Positions 1 through 10,163 are shown, numbered from the stretch's first letter. The stretch is DNA of 64,000 nt from Acidobacteria bacterium 28-9 (GCA_002050355.1 MWYY01000072.1:1-64000), one strand, 5' to 3'. Notes: generated by a model from the letters alone, not told the origin. Numbers and translations are program-made.

Positions 1-46
1 AGCAAGCAGTTTCGCGCTCGCCTCCAATGACTTGCTGGGCTTTGCC

Positions 47-613
47 TTAGCCAGATTGCTTTTGTGCATTTCTGATTATTTCATAAGCATTTCTGGCTTG
101 TGGTATTTGTTCAAACCTTGGCACAGCTTCAATTCTGGCTTTTCTAAGGCGAAAGAAGCCGCCTTTATTCCAGTCCGTGAAAAGACTTGCTTCTCCAAAA
201 GTAATTGTGCCGCTTCCATTAACTTTTTCCTCCAGCGTTACATCCGGCAGCGTCCGAAGACTAAGCGATTTTATTTTGCGATTGAATAAGCCCGAAACGA
301 TTATTACGCGCTCGTTGGTTACTCCGTAAAATATTTTACTCCGTTGCCACGCATCTACGAAAAAGCGTCCAACTATCAGATACAAACCAACAAAAACAAA
401 CGGAATGCCCCAAAGTATAAAGAAAAACGGCGCATCCTTTTTTATAACCATCGTTTCCCAAAAGATTGCAAAGCCACCCCACATCAGACTAAATGGAACC
501 GCGTAAATGTCTGATGCGCGAAGAAAAAAGCCTTGACGCGGTTTGCCAAACCACCACAGCCGCTCGTTTGGTGAAAGGTGCGACTCAATAATTTGTTTTT
601 CTTCGTTCCACAT
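47..613 (-). CDS. Bacterial PH-domain membrane protein
   Basis: 188 residues. Two hydrophobic segments lie at about residues 38-55 and 63-82, followed by a soluble domain that opens with YGVTNERVIIVSGLF (residues 96-110). This is the usual beginning of a bacterial pleckstrin-homology (bPH/YdbS-like) domain after a membrane hairpin. Proteins of this layout are membrane anchored with a small cytoplasmic beta-barrel; their ligand is generally unknown. The ATG at 613 has no clear Shine-Dalgarno. It is a lone minus-strand gene. The family assignment rests on the hairpin plus the T-N-E-R-hydrophobic pattern; no function can be read from the neighbours. Confidence 0.7.
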   Translation of the reverse strand: MWNEEKQIIESHLSPNERLWWFGKPRQGFFLRASDIYAVPFSLMWGGFAIFWETMVIKKDAPFFFILWGIPFVFVGLYLIVGRFFVDAWQRSKIFYGVTNERVIIVSGLFNRKIKSLSLRTLPDVTLEEKVNGSGTITFGEASLFTDWNKGGFFRLRKARIEAVPRFEQIPQARNAYEIIRNAQKQSG

Positions 614-784
614 TCTAAAGCAAAAATAAAAAATGCGAGCGTGAGTATTGTCTTAAATTCGGGACACAGTCGCAATCTACACCCGACTTGCACACAACTT
701 ACAGACCGCTATCCTACCGTCCGCAAGACTTGTTCTATTGCGCCCTTGGATACATTAACTCCTATACGGGGAAAACAATCAGCC

Positions 785-1186
785 TTAAGGTTTATAAATC
801 ATTTTTATGAGTAATGCGGTGATGACACCTGTCAGAATTGTCGGCAAAGACAAAACGACAAAAATAATTCTCGACTCACTAAAAAAATATCCGTACTGGC
901 TAAAGTTTTCTGCGGTGGAGTAAATATAAATCGCTACTACAATTAATGTCCCCAAAAAACCTACAACTCCGCCACCTATTGCGCCTAAATCACCAATCCC
1001 GACCGCCAAACCAATAATCGCGCCGATGAAAGCGCCAATCATGCCGACGACAAAACCATAACCTAATATTTCAATGAGCTTTTGACCATCATAAATCGTC
1101 AGCACAAAAAATATTAAAAAACTGAGAATGGCACAAACGACTGCGCCGATTAAACCGCTCAGAAGAATTCTCCCAATTATTTGCAT
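785..1186 (-). CDS. Small polytopic membrane protein, family not recognised
   Basis: 133 residues, almost entirely hydrophobic, with about four transmembrane segments and a Gly-rich central part (GIGDLGAIGGGVVGFLG). A good ribosome site (AGGAG, 7 bases before the ATG at 1186) supports the start. There are no charged active-site motifs. It lies downstream of the repeat protein at 1332-2042, with a hairpin and T-run between them, so it is probably a separate transcription unit. I do not recognise the family. Confidence 0.6.
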   Translation of the reverse strand: MQIIGRILLSGLIGAVVCAILSFLIFFVLTIYDGQKLIEILGYGFVVGMIGAFIGAIIGLAVGIGDLGAIGGGVVGFLGTLIVVAIYIYSTAENFSQYGYFFSESRIIFVVLSLPTILTGVITALLIKMIYKP

Positions 1187-1250
1187 TTGAAACTCCTACA
1201 AAATAAATACGAAGCCATCGAACACAATATGACGCCTTCTATTAGCTTAA

Positions 1251-1290
1251 AAATAAAAAAGAGATTACAACATTCCTGTTGCAATCTCTC
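1251..1290 (-). terminator. Rho-independent terminator after the repeat protein
   Basis: A 12-base stem (1261-1272 with 1277-1288, one mismatch) around a TTCC loop. Read on the minus strand it is followed by TTTTTTATTTTT. It lies about 40 bases past the stop of the 1332-2042 gene. Confidence 0.75.
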
Positions 1291-1331
1291 AGGGTTTGTT
1301 GACGTAACCAATCCTCTTGTTTTTGGTTAAA

Positions 1332-2042
1332 TTACAAACGCGGTTTGACCGCTACCGCCCATTCACGACGTTTTGAGTCATACCACATTTTCGCCCAATC
1401 GCCCTGTCGCAACGACGCTTTGTAAATTCCTTCGGCGCTTCCTTTGGTCGGAAAATAAATAATGCTTGCGCCGTTCGGAAGGTTGCCGCCGTCAGCCGAC
1501 GTAGTTGTCGTTACTGTTTTCGTCCGTATCGTAGTTGTGGCGGATGATAATCCATTGCTTACATCAACCGCCCATTTACGGCGCGAATTGTCATAATACA
1601 TACGAGCGGATTTGCCGCGTCTTTGTTCCGCATTGAGCTTCCCTTCCGCATTGGATTTGTATCCGTAATAAAAGGTCGTGATACCGGTGCGCTTTTGATT
1701 ATCAGCTACGGTTGGCGAATTTGTGGTATTCACGGTCGTGCCGCTGTTACCGCCGCTTGTTAAACCGTTACTCACATCAACCGCCCATTGCCTACGCGCG
1801 TTGTCGTAATACATTCGTGCATATTTACCGCGTCTTTTTTCAGCATTGACTTTTCCGGCAGCATTGGATTTATATCCGTAATAATAAGTCGTGATGCCGG
1901 TTTGAGCTTGTTGCCTTGCAACATCAGACTGAGCTTGCGCGGACATCGTGAAGCCTGCGCAGAACGCGATAGCTAAACCTAGAGTTAATAATAATTTTGA
2001 AGCGTTATTTTTCTTGATTTTGTTTAAGTTATTAATTTTCAT
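1332..2042 (-). CDS. Secreted protein with three copies of a ~46-residue repeat
   Basis: 236 residues. A signal peptide ends near AQAQ (residue 38). Repeats 1 and 2 (residues 49-94 and 119-165) are nearly identical: each begins GITTYYYGYKSNA, passes RRGK.ARMYYD and ends WAVDVSNGL. Repeat 3 (192-236) is divergent but keeps the spaced pattern G.A..IYF..KG.AEG and AKMWYD..RREWAV. Thr/Asn/Ser-rich linkers join the repeats. The unit is Tyr-, Arg- and Lys-rich and could be a surface or cell-wall binding module. The start is supported by AGGAG before the ATG. The protein is exported and repetitive; I do not recognise the repeat family. Confidence 0.75.
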   Translation of the reverse strand: MKINNLNKIKKNNASKLLLTLGLAIAFCAGFTMSAQAQSDVARQQAQTGITTYYYGYKSNAAGKVNAEKRRGKYARMYYDNARRQWAVDVSNGLTSGGNSGTTVNTTNSPTVADNQKRTGITTFYYGYKSNAEGKLNAEQRRGKSARMYYDNSRRKWAVDVSNGLSSATTTIRTKTVTTTTSADGGNLPNGASIIYFPTKGSAEGIYKASLRQGDWAKMWYDSKRREWAVAVKPRL

Positions 2043-2607
2043 AAAGTTCTCCTAATATAATTATTTAAAATTATGCTCACCGTTTTGCGGTGCCAATGCT
2101 GTTTTTTAACAGCGACTAATTTATAATTAAACCAAAATTTGATGGTTCTTATGCCTATCTTGGCGATGCATTTTATATATCAAAATATTTTGTATGTCAA
2201 GCACATAAATATAAAATTTCGTTATGCATAGCTTGGCATCACACATTTTCCAGGACACATTTGAAAACGGGTTTTTGCGCAACAATGTTACAAAAATTTT
2301 AGAAAAGTTAATTTGTATTTGAATTTTTGGCGATTGCAGCAATGAAATTAAATTTCTGCCTCTCGTCTAATGACTTATTCGCCGGCAGGCTACAAGAAAA
2401 TTGAGACTATCTCCAAAACTTATGCGATAACGGCGAAACAATTGCTTACCCCATGTCTACACTGATGTGATAAAACGTTCTCGCATCGTCTTATCTTATC
2501 AAGACGATAGCCGCCGAATTCTGCATTATATGGAATTAATCTCTATTTGATCTCCGGCATAAAAATCTTTGCATCTGAAAACCGACGTAATTGTGCGGAC
2601 AATAAAA
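2043..2607. other. 565-bp AT-rich intergenic region
   Basis: No credible gene; the one ORF of about 70 codons has no protein character. The leader of the repeat-protein gene carries a small hairpin, CACCG-CAAAA-CGGTG, at about 2077-2091 and an A-run hairpin next to it. The rest, up to the end of hypD, shows nothing I can name. Confidence 0.5.
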
Positions 2608-3705
2608 TTAAGCGGAAGCTGTAAAACGTCCATAATTGTAATAAGCCGCGCACGCGCCTTCGCTCGAAACCATCGTCGCGCCGAGCGGAAATCGCGGCGT
2701 GCATTCTTTACCGAACGCCGGGCATTGATGCGGTTTGAGCAAGCCTTGCAAAACTTCTCCGCTGTGGCACAAGGTTGATTCGACGGTTTTTATATCTCGC
2801 ACATCGAATTTATATTCCGCGTCGAAATCTCGGTATTTTTCGGAGAGCGACCAGCCGCTCTGCGGAATTACGCCGATGCCGCGCCAGGCTCTATCCGTTG
2901 TCACGAAAACGTCTGCGAGCATCGCCTGGGCTGATTTATTGCCGTCAAAATTGACGACTCTCTGATAAGCGTTTTCGACTTCCGCTCGTCCGTTTTCAAG
3001 CTGCACGACGGCGTGGCGAACGCCTTCTAAAACGTCGAGCGGCTCGAATCCGGTAACGACAATCGGAACTTTATATTTCTCCGCAAGCGGCGGATACGCG
3101 GCGTAGCCGGTTATCGAGCAAACGTGACCGGCGGCTAAGAACGCTTGAACGCGATTGACGGGCGATTCCATAATGGCTTGAATTGCAGGCGGCACGAGAA
3201 CGTGCGAAACGAGGATTGAGAAATTTTTGACGTTTTGCTGTTTGGCTTGAAAAACCGTCATCGCATTGGCGGGCGCGGTGGTTTCAAAACCGACACCGAA
3301 AAAAACAACCTGCTTTTCGGGATTGTCCACGGCGATTTTCAGGGCATCGAGCGGCGAATAAACCGTTCGCACATCGCCGCCTTCGCTTTTGATACGAAAC
3401 AAATCTTTTTCGCTGCCGGGAACGCGCAGCATATCGCCGAACGAGCAGAAAATCACATTCGGTTCGGCGGCAATCGCCAACGCTCTATCAATCAATTCCA
3501 GAGGCGTGACGCAGACCGGACAGCCCGGACCGTGAATCAGTTCGATTTCCTCGGGCAAAAGCTGGTCAATGCCGTGCCGGATGATCGAATGCGTCTGCCC
3601 GCCGCAGACTTCCATAATCGCCCAGTTTCGCGTCGTCGCGGCGCGGATTTCCGACAAGATATTGTTTGCCAGTTCCGGGTCGCGGAATTCTTGCAGATAT
3701 TTCAT
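2608..3705 (-). CDS. hypD: Hydrogenase maturation protein HypD
   Basis: 365 residues, the normal HypD length. HypD is the iron-sulfur scaffold on which, with HypC, the Fe(CN)2CO group of [NiFe]-hydrogenase is assembled. Visible signatures: CGGQTHSI (Cys34), GPGCPVC (Cys62 and Cys65), [29 protein letters not shown], and a C-terminal cluster-binding stretch with [16 protein letters not shown] and SEGACAAY. It follows hypC by 20 bases and has AAGGAG before its ATG. No hydrogenase structural genes follow it in the window. Sure of identity. Confidence 0.97.
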   Translation of the reverse strand: MKYLQEFRDPELANNILSEIRAATTRNWAIMEVCGGQTHSIIRHGIDQLLPEEIELIHGPGCPVCVTPLELIDRALAIAAEPNVIFCSFGDMLRVPGSEKDLFRIKSEGGDVRTVYSPLDALKIAVDNPEKQVVFFGVGFETTAPANAMTVFQAKQQNVKNFSILVSHVLVPPAIQAIMESPVNRVQAFLAAGHVCSITGYAAYPPLAEKYKVPIVVTGFEPLDVLEGVRHAVVQLENGRAEVENAYQRVVNFDGNKSAQAMLADVFVTTDRAWRGIGVIPQSGWSLSEKYRDFDAEYKFDVRDIKTVESTLCHSGEVLQGLLKPHQCPAFGKECTPRFPLGATMVSSEGACAAYYNYGRFTASA

Positions 3706-3725
3706 TGCTCGCTCCTTTTATAAAT

Positions 3726-3992
3726 TCATTGCACGGTTTCGACTTCGCTCAGCCCAAGTTCTTCTTCCAAAAAACCCATATTGCGAAACACTTCGAGCGT
3801 TTCGAGAGCCGATTTTTCATCCAGCTTTTCGATGGCGAAACCGACGTGGACAATCGCGTATTCGCCGATTTGAATGTCCGGGATATACGCCAGACAGATG
3901 TTTTTGGTGATTCCGTCGAAATCCATTTTGCCCATCTGTATTCCGTTTGTTTCAAATTTATCAACGACTTTTCCGGGAACGGCTAAACACAT
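3726..3992 (-). CDS. hypC: Hydrogenase assembly chaperone HypC
   Basis: 88 residues when started at the ATG at 3992, which gives the required N-terminus MCLAVPGKVV. The Cys at position 2, exposed after Met removal, binds the iron precursor and the hydrogenase large subunit. A longer reading frame extends upstream to 4154, but that start would bury the essential cysteine, and GGAG lies 8 bases before 3992. The gene sits between hypF and hypD on the same strand and is almost certainly co-transcribed with them. Confidence 0.96.
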   Translation of the reverse strand: MCLAVPGKVVDKFETNGIQMGKMDFDGITKNICLAYIPDIQIGEYAIVHVGFAIEKLDEKSALETLEVFRNMGFLEEELGLSEVETVQ

Positions 3993-4128
3993 AAAACTTT
4001 CTCCGCCAAAATTTATAAAACCGAAATTTATATTTATATTACATTCTTTTGCGCGAAAACGGGTAAGAATTTTGAAAAGCGGCGAAGACAAAGGATTTGA
4101 CAGATAAAACAACTGTCGAATGTAAACT

Positions 4129-6438
4129 TTATTTAAGAAGGCTGTAACCCGCAATCATCGCTTGTCCGAGTGCCAAACCGCCGTCGTTCGGCGGAACTTT
4201 TGTGTGCGTCAAAACCTCAAAATCGTGTTCTCGCAAACCCTTTAGACTTGCTTTCAAAAGCGCGACATTTTGAAAACAACCGCCGCTTAAAGCGACTTTA
4301 TTTAATTTCTCGCGCTGCCGAAACAGTAAAGCCAGTCGCACAATCAGATTCGCCGTCGCGTTATTGAATTTCGCGGAAATCACGCTAATCGGAATTGCGT
4401 CAAGAACATCCAAAGCAACCCATCGAATAAGCGGCGCGGCATCAATTTCAATCGTTTCGCCATCGATGACGGTAAATTCGTATGAATCTGTCACATTGTC
4501 ATCCAAAACCGCTTCAAATTCAATCGCGGCTTGCGCTTCGTATGTTACCGTCTGCCGCGCTCCGGCGATTGAAGCCACCGCGTCGAAAAGTCTGCCGAAA
4601 CTGCTCGTCGGAATCGTATTGAATTTATTTTCAAATTGCTTAAGCAAAATCTTGCGCTCGATTTCCGGGCAAGCGGCAACGCACGGCAATTTTTCATTCC
4701 ACGCGACTCCGGCTTGCCAGAGATGCGCGAGCGCGACGCGATACGGGTTTTTTATTGATGTATCGCCGCCCGCGAGCGGAACGTATCGCAAATGCGCGAC
4801 GCGCTCAAAACCCTGATAATCAGCCAGTAAAACTTCCCCGCCCCAAATCGCGCCGTCCGTGCCGTAGCCTGTGCCGTCAAACGCAAAACCGATGACTTTT
4901 TCATTTTGTAATTTATTTTCAGCCATCACGGACGCAAGATGCGCGTGATGATGCTGAACTCTGAAAAATTTCGCATCTTTGGCGGCTATTTTCGCCAGGT
5001 TTTTGCTCGCCCAATTTGTTGATAAATAATTCGGATGCAAATCGCCAACGACCGCTTCCGGCTCAATGCGAAAAAGCCCCCGCATCTGTCCGACTGATTT
5101 TTCCATTGCAAGAAGCGTTTCCAGATTTTCCATATCGCCGATGTGCTGCGACATAAAAGCGAATTCGTCTTTTGCCAAACAAAACGTCGCTTTGAGTTCG
5201 CCGCCGACCGCCAAAACCGGCGGCAGCTTAAACGGCAGTTCGACGGGAAACGGCGCGTAACCGCGCGAACGACGAATCGGCAATTCCTCGTTTTCAAAAA
5301 CTCTAACGACCGAATCATCACACGGCACGTAAATCCCGCGGTCGTGAAGCAAAAACGAGTCGGCTAAGTTTGGCAGTTTTTCTAATGCTTCGGCATTTTC
5401 CGTCACAATCGGCTCGCTCGAAAAATTGCCCGAAGTCATTACCAAAACGTCTGTATTTTCATCAAACAGCAAATAATGAAGCGGTGAATACGGGAGCATC
5501 ACGCCCAAAAATTGATTGTTCGGCGCGATGAGTTGGCTTAATTTGTTTGTTTTTTTCTTGAGCAGTAAAATCGGGCGTTCTTTGCTCGTTAAAATCGCTT
5601 TCTCAGCTTTGTTGATTTCAACCAAATTTCCGGCTGTTTTCAAATCTTTGCACATCACGGCGAAAGGTTTTTCGCCTCTGCCTTTGCGCGTCCGCAGAGT
5701 TTGCACTGCCGAATTGTTCTTCGCGTCGCAAACCAGATGAAAACCGCCGATGCCTTTGATTGCGACTATTTCACCATTTGCCAAAGCATTTTGTGTCGCC
5801 AAAATCGCCGCCTTACTGTCAATCATTTCATCGTTTTTGCCGACAAACCAAATTTTCGGACCGCACTCGGCGCAGGCGTTCGGCTGAGCGTGAAAGCGGC
5901 GGCTCAAAGGATTATCGTATTCGCTTTGGCACAATTCGCACATTTTAAAGACGCTCATCGTCGTCTTCGGGCGGTCGTATGGAATGTCTCTGGTAATGGT
6001 GAAACGAGGTCCGCAATTTGTGCAGTTGATAAACGGATAGCGAAAGCGGCGGTCGTTTTTATCAAATAATTCGCGCAGACAATCTTTGCAAACGGAAACA
6101 TCGGGCGAGACAAGCGTGTTTTCGCTTGCGCGATTTTCGCTTTCGGCAATATAAAAATCGGTGGAGAATTGCGCGGCGATTTCTCTGCTGTCAATCCGCG
6201 TAATGTGGGCGAGCGGCGGAAGATTTGAGCTTAGATAAATTTGGAAATCGCTTAAAGCGGCGGCTTCGCCTTCGACTTCAACGAATACGCCGCCGCTTTC
6301 GTTTCCGACAAAACCTTTCAAATCAAATTTTTTCGCCGCCGCATAAACAAACGGGCGAAAACCTACACCCTGCACCGCGCCGCGAATTTCCAGACGCAGC
6401 CTTTTCGAAATCTCTTTTTTATTCGGTTCGTTCGACAT
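4129..6438 (-). CDS. hypF: Carbamoyltransferase HypF
   Basis: 769 residues, full length. Order of domains: acylphosphatase-like (about 13-100, RGAVQGVGFRPFVY), two zinc-finger pairs (CKDC/CTNC and CELC/CAEC, about 115-195), a YrdC-like ATP-binding domain (about 205-390, with GEIVAIKGIGGFHL) and a Kae1-like C-terminal domain (HHHAHLASVMAEN and FDGTGYGTDG). HypF makes the carbamoyl-adenylate that, with HypE, becomes the cyanide ligands. hypE, hypA and hypB are not in this window. The gene starts 34 bases after the histidine kinase gene and heads the hypF-hypC-hypD set. Confidence 0.97.
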   Translation of the reverse strand: MSNEPNKKEISKRLRLEIRGAVQGVGFRPFVYAAAKKFDLKGFVGNESGGVFVEVEGEAAALSDFQIYLSSNLPPLAHITRIDSREIAAQFSTDFYIAESENRASENTLVSPDVSVCKDCLRELFDKNDRRFRYPFINCTNCGPRFTITRDIPYDRPKTTMSVFKMCELCQSEYDNPLSRRFHAQPNACAECGPKIWFVGKNDEMIDSKAAILATQNALANGEIVAIKGIGGFHLVCDAKNNSAVQTLRTRKGRGEKPFAVMCKDLKTAGNLVEINKAEKAILTSKERPILLLKKKTNKLSQLIAPNNQFLGVMLPYSPLHYLLFDENTDVLVMTSGNFSSEPIVTENAEALEKLPNLADSFLLHDRGIYVPCDDSVVRVFENEELPIRRSRGYAPFPVELPFKLPPVLAVGGELKATFCLAKDEFAFMSQHIGDMENLETLLAMEKSVGQMRGLFRIEPEAVVGDLHPNYLSTNWASKNLAKIAAKDAKFFRVQHHHAHLASVMAENKLQNEKVIGFAFDGTGYGTDGAIWGGEVLLADYQGFERVAHLRYVPLAGGDTSIKNPYRVALAHLWQAGVAWNEKLPCVAACPEIERKILLKQFENKFNTIPTSSFGRLFDAVASIAGARQTVTYEAQAAIEFEAVLDDNVTDSYEFTVIDGETIEIDAAPLIRWVALDVLDAIPISVISAKFNNATANLIVRLALLFRQREKLNKVALSGGCFQNVALLKASLKGLREHDFEVLTHTKVPPNDGGLALGQAMIAGYSLLK

Positions 6439-6471
6439 AAACGTCGTTGTGAAAAAACAAGAAAATGACTG

Positions 6472-7551
6472 TTAGTTTTCCCGACTTTGAGCGAGCGGAA
6501 TTTTAATTGTAAAAACCGCGCCGTTTTCAATATTCTCGACTGTCAGACTACCGCTGTGCTGCCCGACAATTTTATGCGCGACCGAAAGCCCAAGCCCCGA
6601 ACCTTTATCTTTGGTCGTAAAAAACGGGTCAAAGATTTTCGCTTTTATCGCTTCGTCAACCCCGCCGCCGGTGTCTTCGGTTTCAATGTGCAGTTGGTCG
6701 TCTTTCTGAAAAGTCCGAAAAATGAGCTTGCCGCCGTCGGGCATTGCCTGAAGCGAATTTATTGCCAGGTTCAGCAGAACTTGTTTGATTTGTTCCGCGT
6801 CGAGAGAAACCTTCGGGAGAGACTCGGCTAAATTTTCGATGATTTTGACATTCTGAGCGTCGGCTTGATTTTCAATTAAGATTTTTACATTGTGGATGAT
6901 TTCGTTGACGATTACCGGACTCTTTTGCGGCTCTTTGGCGCGGGCAAAATGAAAGAATTCCTGCACAAGTTTATCGATTCGTTCGACTTCCGTTTTAGCG
7001 ATGCGGGCAAATTCGCGGCGCGGGCTATCTATCGCTAATTCGTCTTCGAGAATCTCGACCGCACCCTTAATTGCGCCGAGCGGATTTCGGATTTCGTGAA
7101 CTACGCCCGATGCGATTTCCGCTAAGGAGGAAAGTCTTTCGGCTTGCAGCAGCTGCCCGACGGTTTGCCTGAGTTCGGCGTAAGCGGTTTGCAGTTCAGC
7201 GTTGATACGTTCCGCCCGCCGACTCTCGCGGCGTTTCTGGTCGCCGAGCCAGCCCGTCACCGCGCCGATAGCAAAAAATAATGCGATTTCGGCATATTGA
7301 TTAAGGGCATAATCATAATTCTGGTGCTGCCAATGCAGAGCGATGTGCGGCAAGTAAGTCAAACTTGCCGCGAGAGCCGCGCCGATTCCGCCGCGCCAGC
7401 CAAACCGGAGCGATGCCAGAATTACCGGAATATAATAAAGCCGCTGATAAATTTGGTGCAGGATTAAACTGTCAACCGGCGTGAGAAAATGTAGCGCGGA
7501 GATGAGTAATATAACCGCGCCGATAACCAATGTCGGTAGAAATCGTTTCAT
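6472..7551 (-). CDS. Membrane sensor histidine kinase, NtrB/ZraS type
   Basis: 359 residues from the ATG at 7551; a TTG lies one codon upstream. The N-terminal 105 residues form several membrane helices with no large periplasmic domain, so the signal is probably sensed within the membrane. A coiled segment follows, then HisKA with GVVHEIRNPLG (phospho-acceptor about His152) and an HATPase domain with NLAINSLQAM (N box), DTGGGVDE, FDPFFTTK and GSGLGLS. It is separated from the NtrC-type regulator by the TonB receptor gene, all on one strand, so the two are the likely partners. hypF follows directly, suggesting that the system controls, or is co-transcribed with, hydrogenase maturation. Confidence 0.9.
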   Translation of the reverse strand: MKRFLPTLVIGAVILLISALHFLTPVDSLILHQIYQRLYYIPVILASLRFGWRGGIGAALAASLTYLPHIALHWQHQNYDYALNQYAEIALFFAIGAVTGWLGDQKRRESRRAERINAELQTAYAELRQTVGQLLQAERLSSLAEIASGVVHEIRNPLGAIKGAVEILEDELAIDSPRREFARIAKTEVERIDKLVQEFFHFARAKEPQKSPVIVNEIIHNVKILIENQADAQNVKIIENLAESLPKVSLDAEQIKQVLLNLAINSLQAMPDGGKLIFRTFQKDDQLHIETEDTGGGVDEAIKAKIFDPFFTTKDKGSGLGLSVAHKIVGQHSGSLTVENIENGAVFTIKIPLAQSREN

Positions 7552-7721
7552 CAAACGACATTATAGTCTAATTTACTAATACTTAGTTGCGGCTTTACAA
7601 TTTTCTGATGCTCAAAAGCAGACTACGAAATTCCATATTTTGATAAAGTTTCCATAATCGCAGCCACTTTTAACGGCGTTAATTTGAACCGCCCTACATT
7701 AAAGAAATTCGCTTTTACTCG

Positions 7722-10163
7722 TTAAAAATTTAACTTCACGCCGCCCTGCACGAGACGCGGGCTGCTCGGCAAAATGCCGCGCGAGCGGTCGACGATAAAT
7801 GTCCGGTCGAAAATGTTTTTCATTGTCACGAAAAACGTCGCGCGCCATTTTTCGACTTTGTAATTTGCCGTCGCGTTCCAAAAAGTCTGAGCCTGAATTG
7901 CGCCGAGCTGGGCATTTGCCGAAGGATTGACGGCGTTCAAATCGTCGCCGAACTGTCGTCCGATGAAGACGTTTTCGACAAAAGCATCAACGCCGATTGG
8001 GTGCGAATAGCCGACGCTCGAAGTCAACTGGGTTTTCGGAGTATAGGGTAAACGATTTCCGGTGATCGAACAGCGAGTAGAAATTATAAGCCGTTCCGCC
8101 GGACAAAGCGGCTGCAAAACGGATGCGCTTGTAATTGAACTGAATCTTTCGCCGCGAAATTCCGCTATGGGAAGAAAAGTGTATGCCGCGCGGAAATAAA
8201 AGTTATGCGGCGAGCGGAAAATCGTTCCCGAATCAACTTGTCCGGTGAATTCAAATCCTTGCTGTAAAGTTTCGCCGCCGTTGGTGAACGCCGTGCCGCC
8301 CGCAATCGAAGCGGCGACGATTTGATTTTCATAATCGTTGCGGAAAAACGCGCTTGAAATTTCAACTCCGCGAAGGGGACGCGTGCGAACGCCGATTTCG
8401 TAATTCCAGCTCAGCTCCGAATTTAAATCAACCACGCCGCCCGCATTGGTTACGACATCTTCAACGCGCGGCGGCGCAAAACCGCGATGCGCGCCCGCGA
8501 AAATCGTCGTGTTTTTCAAGCCCGAATAAGCCACTCCAAAACCCGGAATTATTTCCGTCACGGTTGTGTTTCCGGTAACGCCCGCGCCGTTATTGGCGAG
8601 CCTGTTAGTGCGCTGGTATTCGATACGTTCGACGCGCACGCCCGGAGTGAACGCGAAATTTCCCCAGATGAAACGGTGCTGCACAAAACCCGAATAGGCG
8701 AGCGATTGACGTTCGTTATTTTCGGCAATAAGCCCATCGCGCGATGTCGGCAAATCGCCGTTTTTCTGAATACGATCCTGGTCTTCGCGGTGAACGCGGA
8801 AACCGATATTCAGTTCGTTTTTGACCGCGCCGAGATTGAAATTTGCGTTTAGGCGCGGTTCGATTCCAATCGTCAAATAATCCCGCAGCCGTCCTTGATT
8901 GCCGCAAGTCGTGTTCAAATCCTGAATTCCAAAACAATCCGCGTCTCCGCCGCTCAACGTCCGCAGACGGTTCGGGCGCTCGTTTGAGTTTGAAGATTGC
9001 CGCCACCAATCGCGCGAAAAATAATTCGAGTAAAAGTTTGTCGTTAAATTAACGTTTGAAGTTAAAACCGCAGTGTGCTGAAGCGAAAAACCGTAGCGTC
9101 TGCCGTAAAAGAAGTCGTTTTTAAAAATATTGCCGCGCGCATTTTGGGCAAACTCCGCTTCGGTCGCTCCCGTATAAGTTAGATTCGAGTCTTCCCGGTA
9201 AAATGAAAATTTCGCCGTCAGAATATTGCGGTCGCCCGCCGCGTAAGTCGCTTTATTAGAAAAATCATAGAGTTTGAAATTAGTGTTTTCGCGCGACCCG
9301 TTTCCCTGTTTATGCGTGAAATTCGACAGCACACCGAATTTTCCGAATGTCCCGCCAAATCCCGCGCTGCCGTTGAAAAAACTGCGGTTACCGCCTTCGA
9401 GTTTTAAATTAAAATTCGGCTTTTGCGGCGGATTAGGCGTGATGTAATTAATGACACCGGCGATAGTTTGCGGTCCGTAGACAATTTGCCCGGATCCTTT
9501 TAAAACTTCAATTGATTCGTAGCGTTCGACGGGCGGATGATAATACGAAGCGTTGTCGCCGTAAGGCGCGTAACTCAGAGGTAAACCGTCTTCGAGCAGC
9601 AAAACCTTGGTCGAGCGTGTCGGATTCGTGCCGCGAATGCCGATGTTCGGGCGCAGCCCGAAACCTTCTTCGTCGCGGACGTTCACACCGGAGATTTTCC
9701 GCAGAGCTTCCGAGAAATTAAACACGCGGGCGTTCTCTAGAGTTTGCCGATCAACTCTTTCAATCGAACCGGGAACATCACTTAGACTTTCGGGTGTTCC
9801 GGCTAAATAATTCGATGTGACGGAAACCTGCTCGGCGATTTGTTCGGGTTGGAGCGTCAAATTTACAACGCCTTCGCCGAAAATTTGTATTTCTCTTTTT
9901 ACCATCCCAAAATTTCCGGCAGATGCCGTAATTTGATAATTTCCTTTGGGCAGTTTGTCAAAGATGAATTCGCCGCCCTGATCGGTCGTTGTTTCCCGCA
10001 CGAATCGAACGTTCTGATTCGACAATCGGACGATTGCTCCGACAATCAGGTCGGCGTTTGCGTCACTGATTTTCCCGCTAATTTTATGATTGGATTGGGC
10101 TGAAGCAATTGGAACGCAAAAAAAAATTAATGCAAAAAAAAATATAATCTGACTAAGTTTCAT
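7722..10163 (-). CDS. FecA-type TonB-dependent outer-membrane receptor
   Basis: 813 residues. Signal peptide to about residue 22, then a carboxypeptidase-regulatory-like beta domain (about 26-110, KISGKISDANADLIVGAIV). The plug domain (about 125-245) carries VPGSIERVDRQTLENAR, RGTNPTRSTKVLLLEDG and YGPQTIAGVINYITP, followed by a 22-strand-type barrel ending in LVQGGVKLNF with a terminal Phe. The RGTNPTRSTK segment resembles FecA, the ferric dicitrate receptor, so a metal chelate is the likely substrate. Its position between the two-component genes and near hyp genes and DUF4198 proteins makes nickel or iron uptake plausible; the substrate is inference. Confidence 0.9.
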   Translation of the reverse strand: MKLSQIIFFFALIFFCVPIASAQSNHKISGKISDANADLIVGAIVRLSNQNVRFVRETTTDQGGEFIFDKLPKGNYQITASAGNFGMVKREIQIFGEGVVNLTLQPEQIAEQVSVTSNYLAGTPESLSDVPGSIERVDRQTLENARVFNFSEALRKISGVNVRDEEGFGLRPNIGIRGTNPTRSTKVLLLEDGLPLSYAPYGDNASYYHPPVERYESIEVLKGSGQIVYGPQTIAGVINYITPNPPQKPNFNLKLEGGNRSFFNGSAGFGGTFGKFGVLSNFTHKQGNGSRENTNFKLYDFSNKATYAAGDRNILTAKFSFYREDSNLTYTGATEAEFAQNARGNIFKNDFFYGRRYGFSLQHTAVLTSNVNLTTNFYSNYFSRDWWRQSSNSNERPNRLRTLSGGDADCFGIQDLNTTCGNQGRLRDYLTIGIEPRLNANFNLGAVKNELNIGFRVHREDQDRIQKNGDLPTSRDGLIAENNERQSLAYSGFVQHRFIWGNFAFTPGVRVERIEYQRTNRLANNGAGVTGNTTVTEIIPGFGVAYSGLKNTTIFAGAHRGFAPPRVEDVVTNAGGVVDLNSELSWNYEIGVRTRPLRGVEISSAFFRNDYENQIVAASIAGGTAFTNGGETLQQGFEFTGQVDSGTIFRSPHNFYFRAAYTFLPIAEFRGERFSSITSASVLQPLCPAERLIISTRCSITGNRLPYTPKTQLTSSVGYSHPIGVDAFVENVFIGRQFGDDLNAVNPSANAQLGAIQAQTFWNATANYKVEKWRATFFVTMKNIFDRTFIVDRSRGILPSSPRLVQGGVKLNF

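Noticed and set aside
2070-2100. Riboswitch in the leader of the repeat-protein gene
   Set aside because: Only one small hairpin with an A-rich loop is visible; it does not match any riboswitch core I can name.
2127-2342. 71-codon minus-strand frame between the repeat protein and hypD
   Set aside because: AT-rich, no ribosome site, no folded-protein pattern.
3726-4154. Longer hypC start at 4154
   Set aside because: It would bury the essential Cys2 and lacks a ribosome site; the ATG at 3992 has GGAG and gives MCLAVPG.
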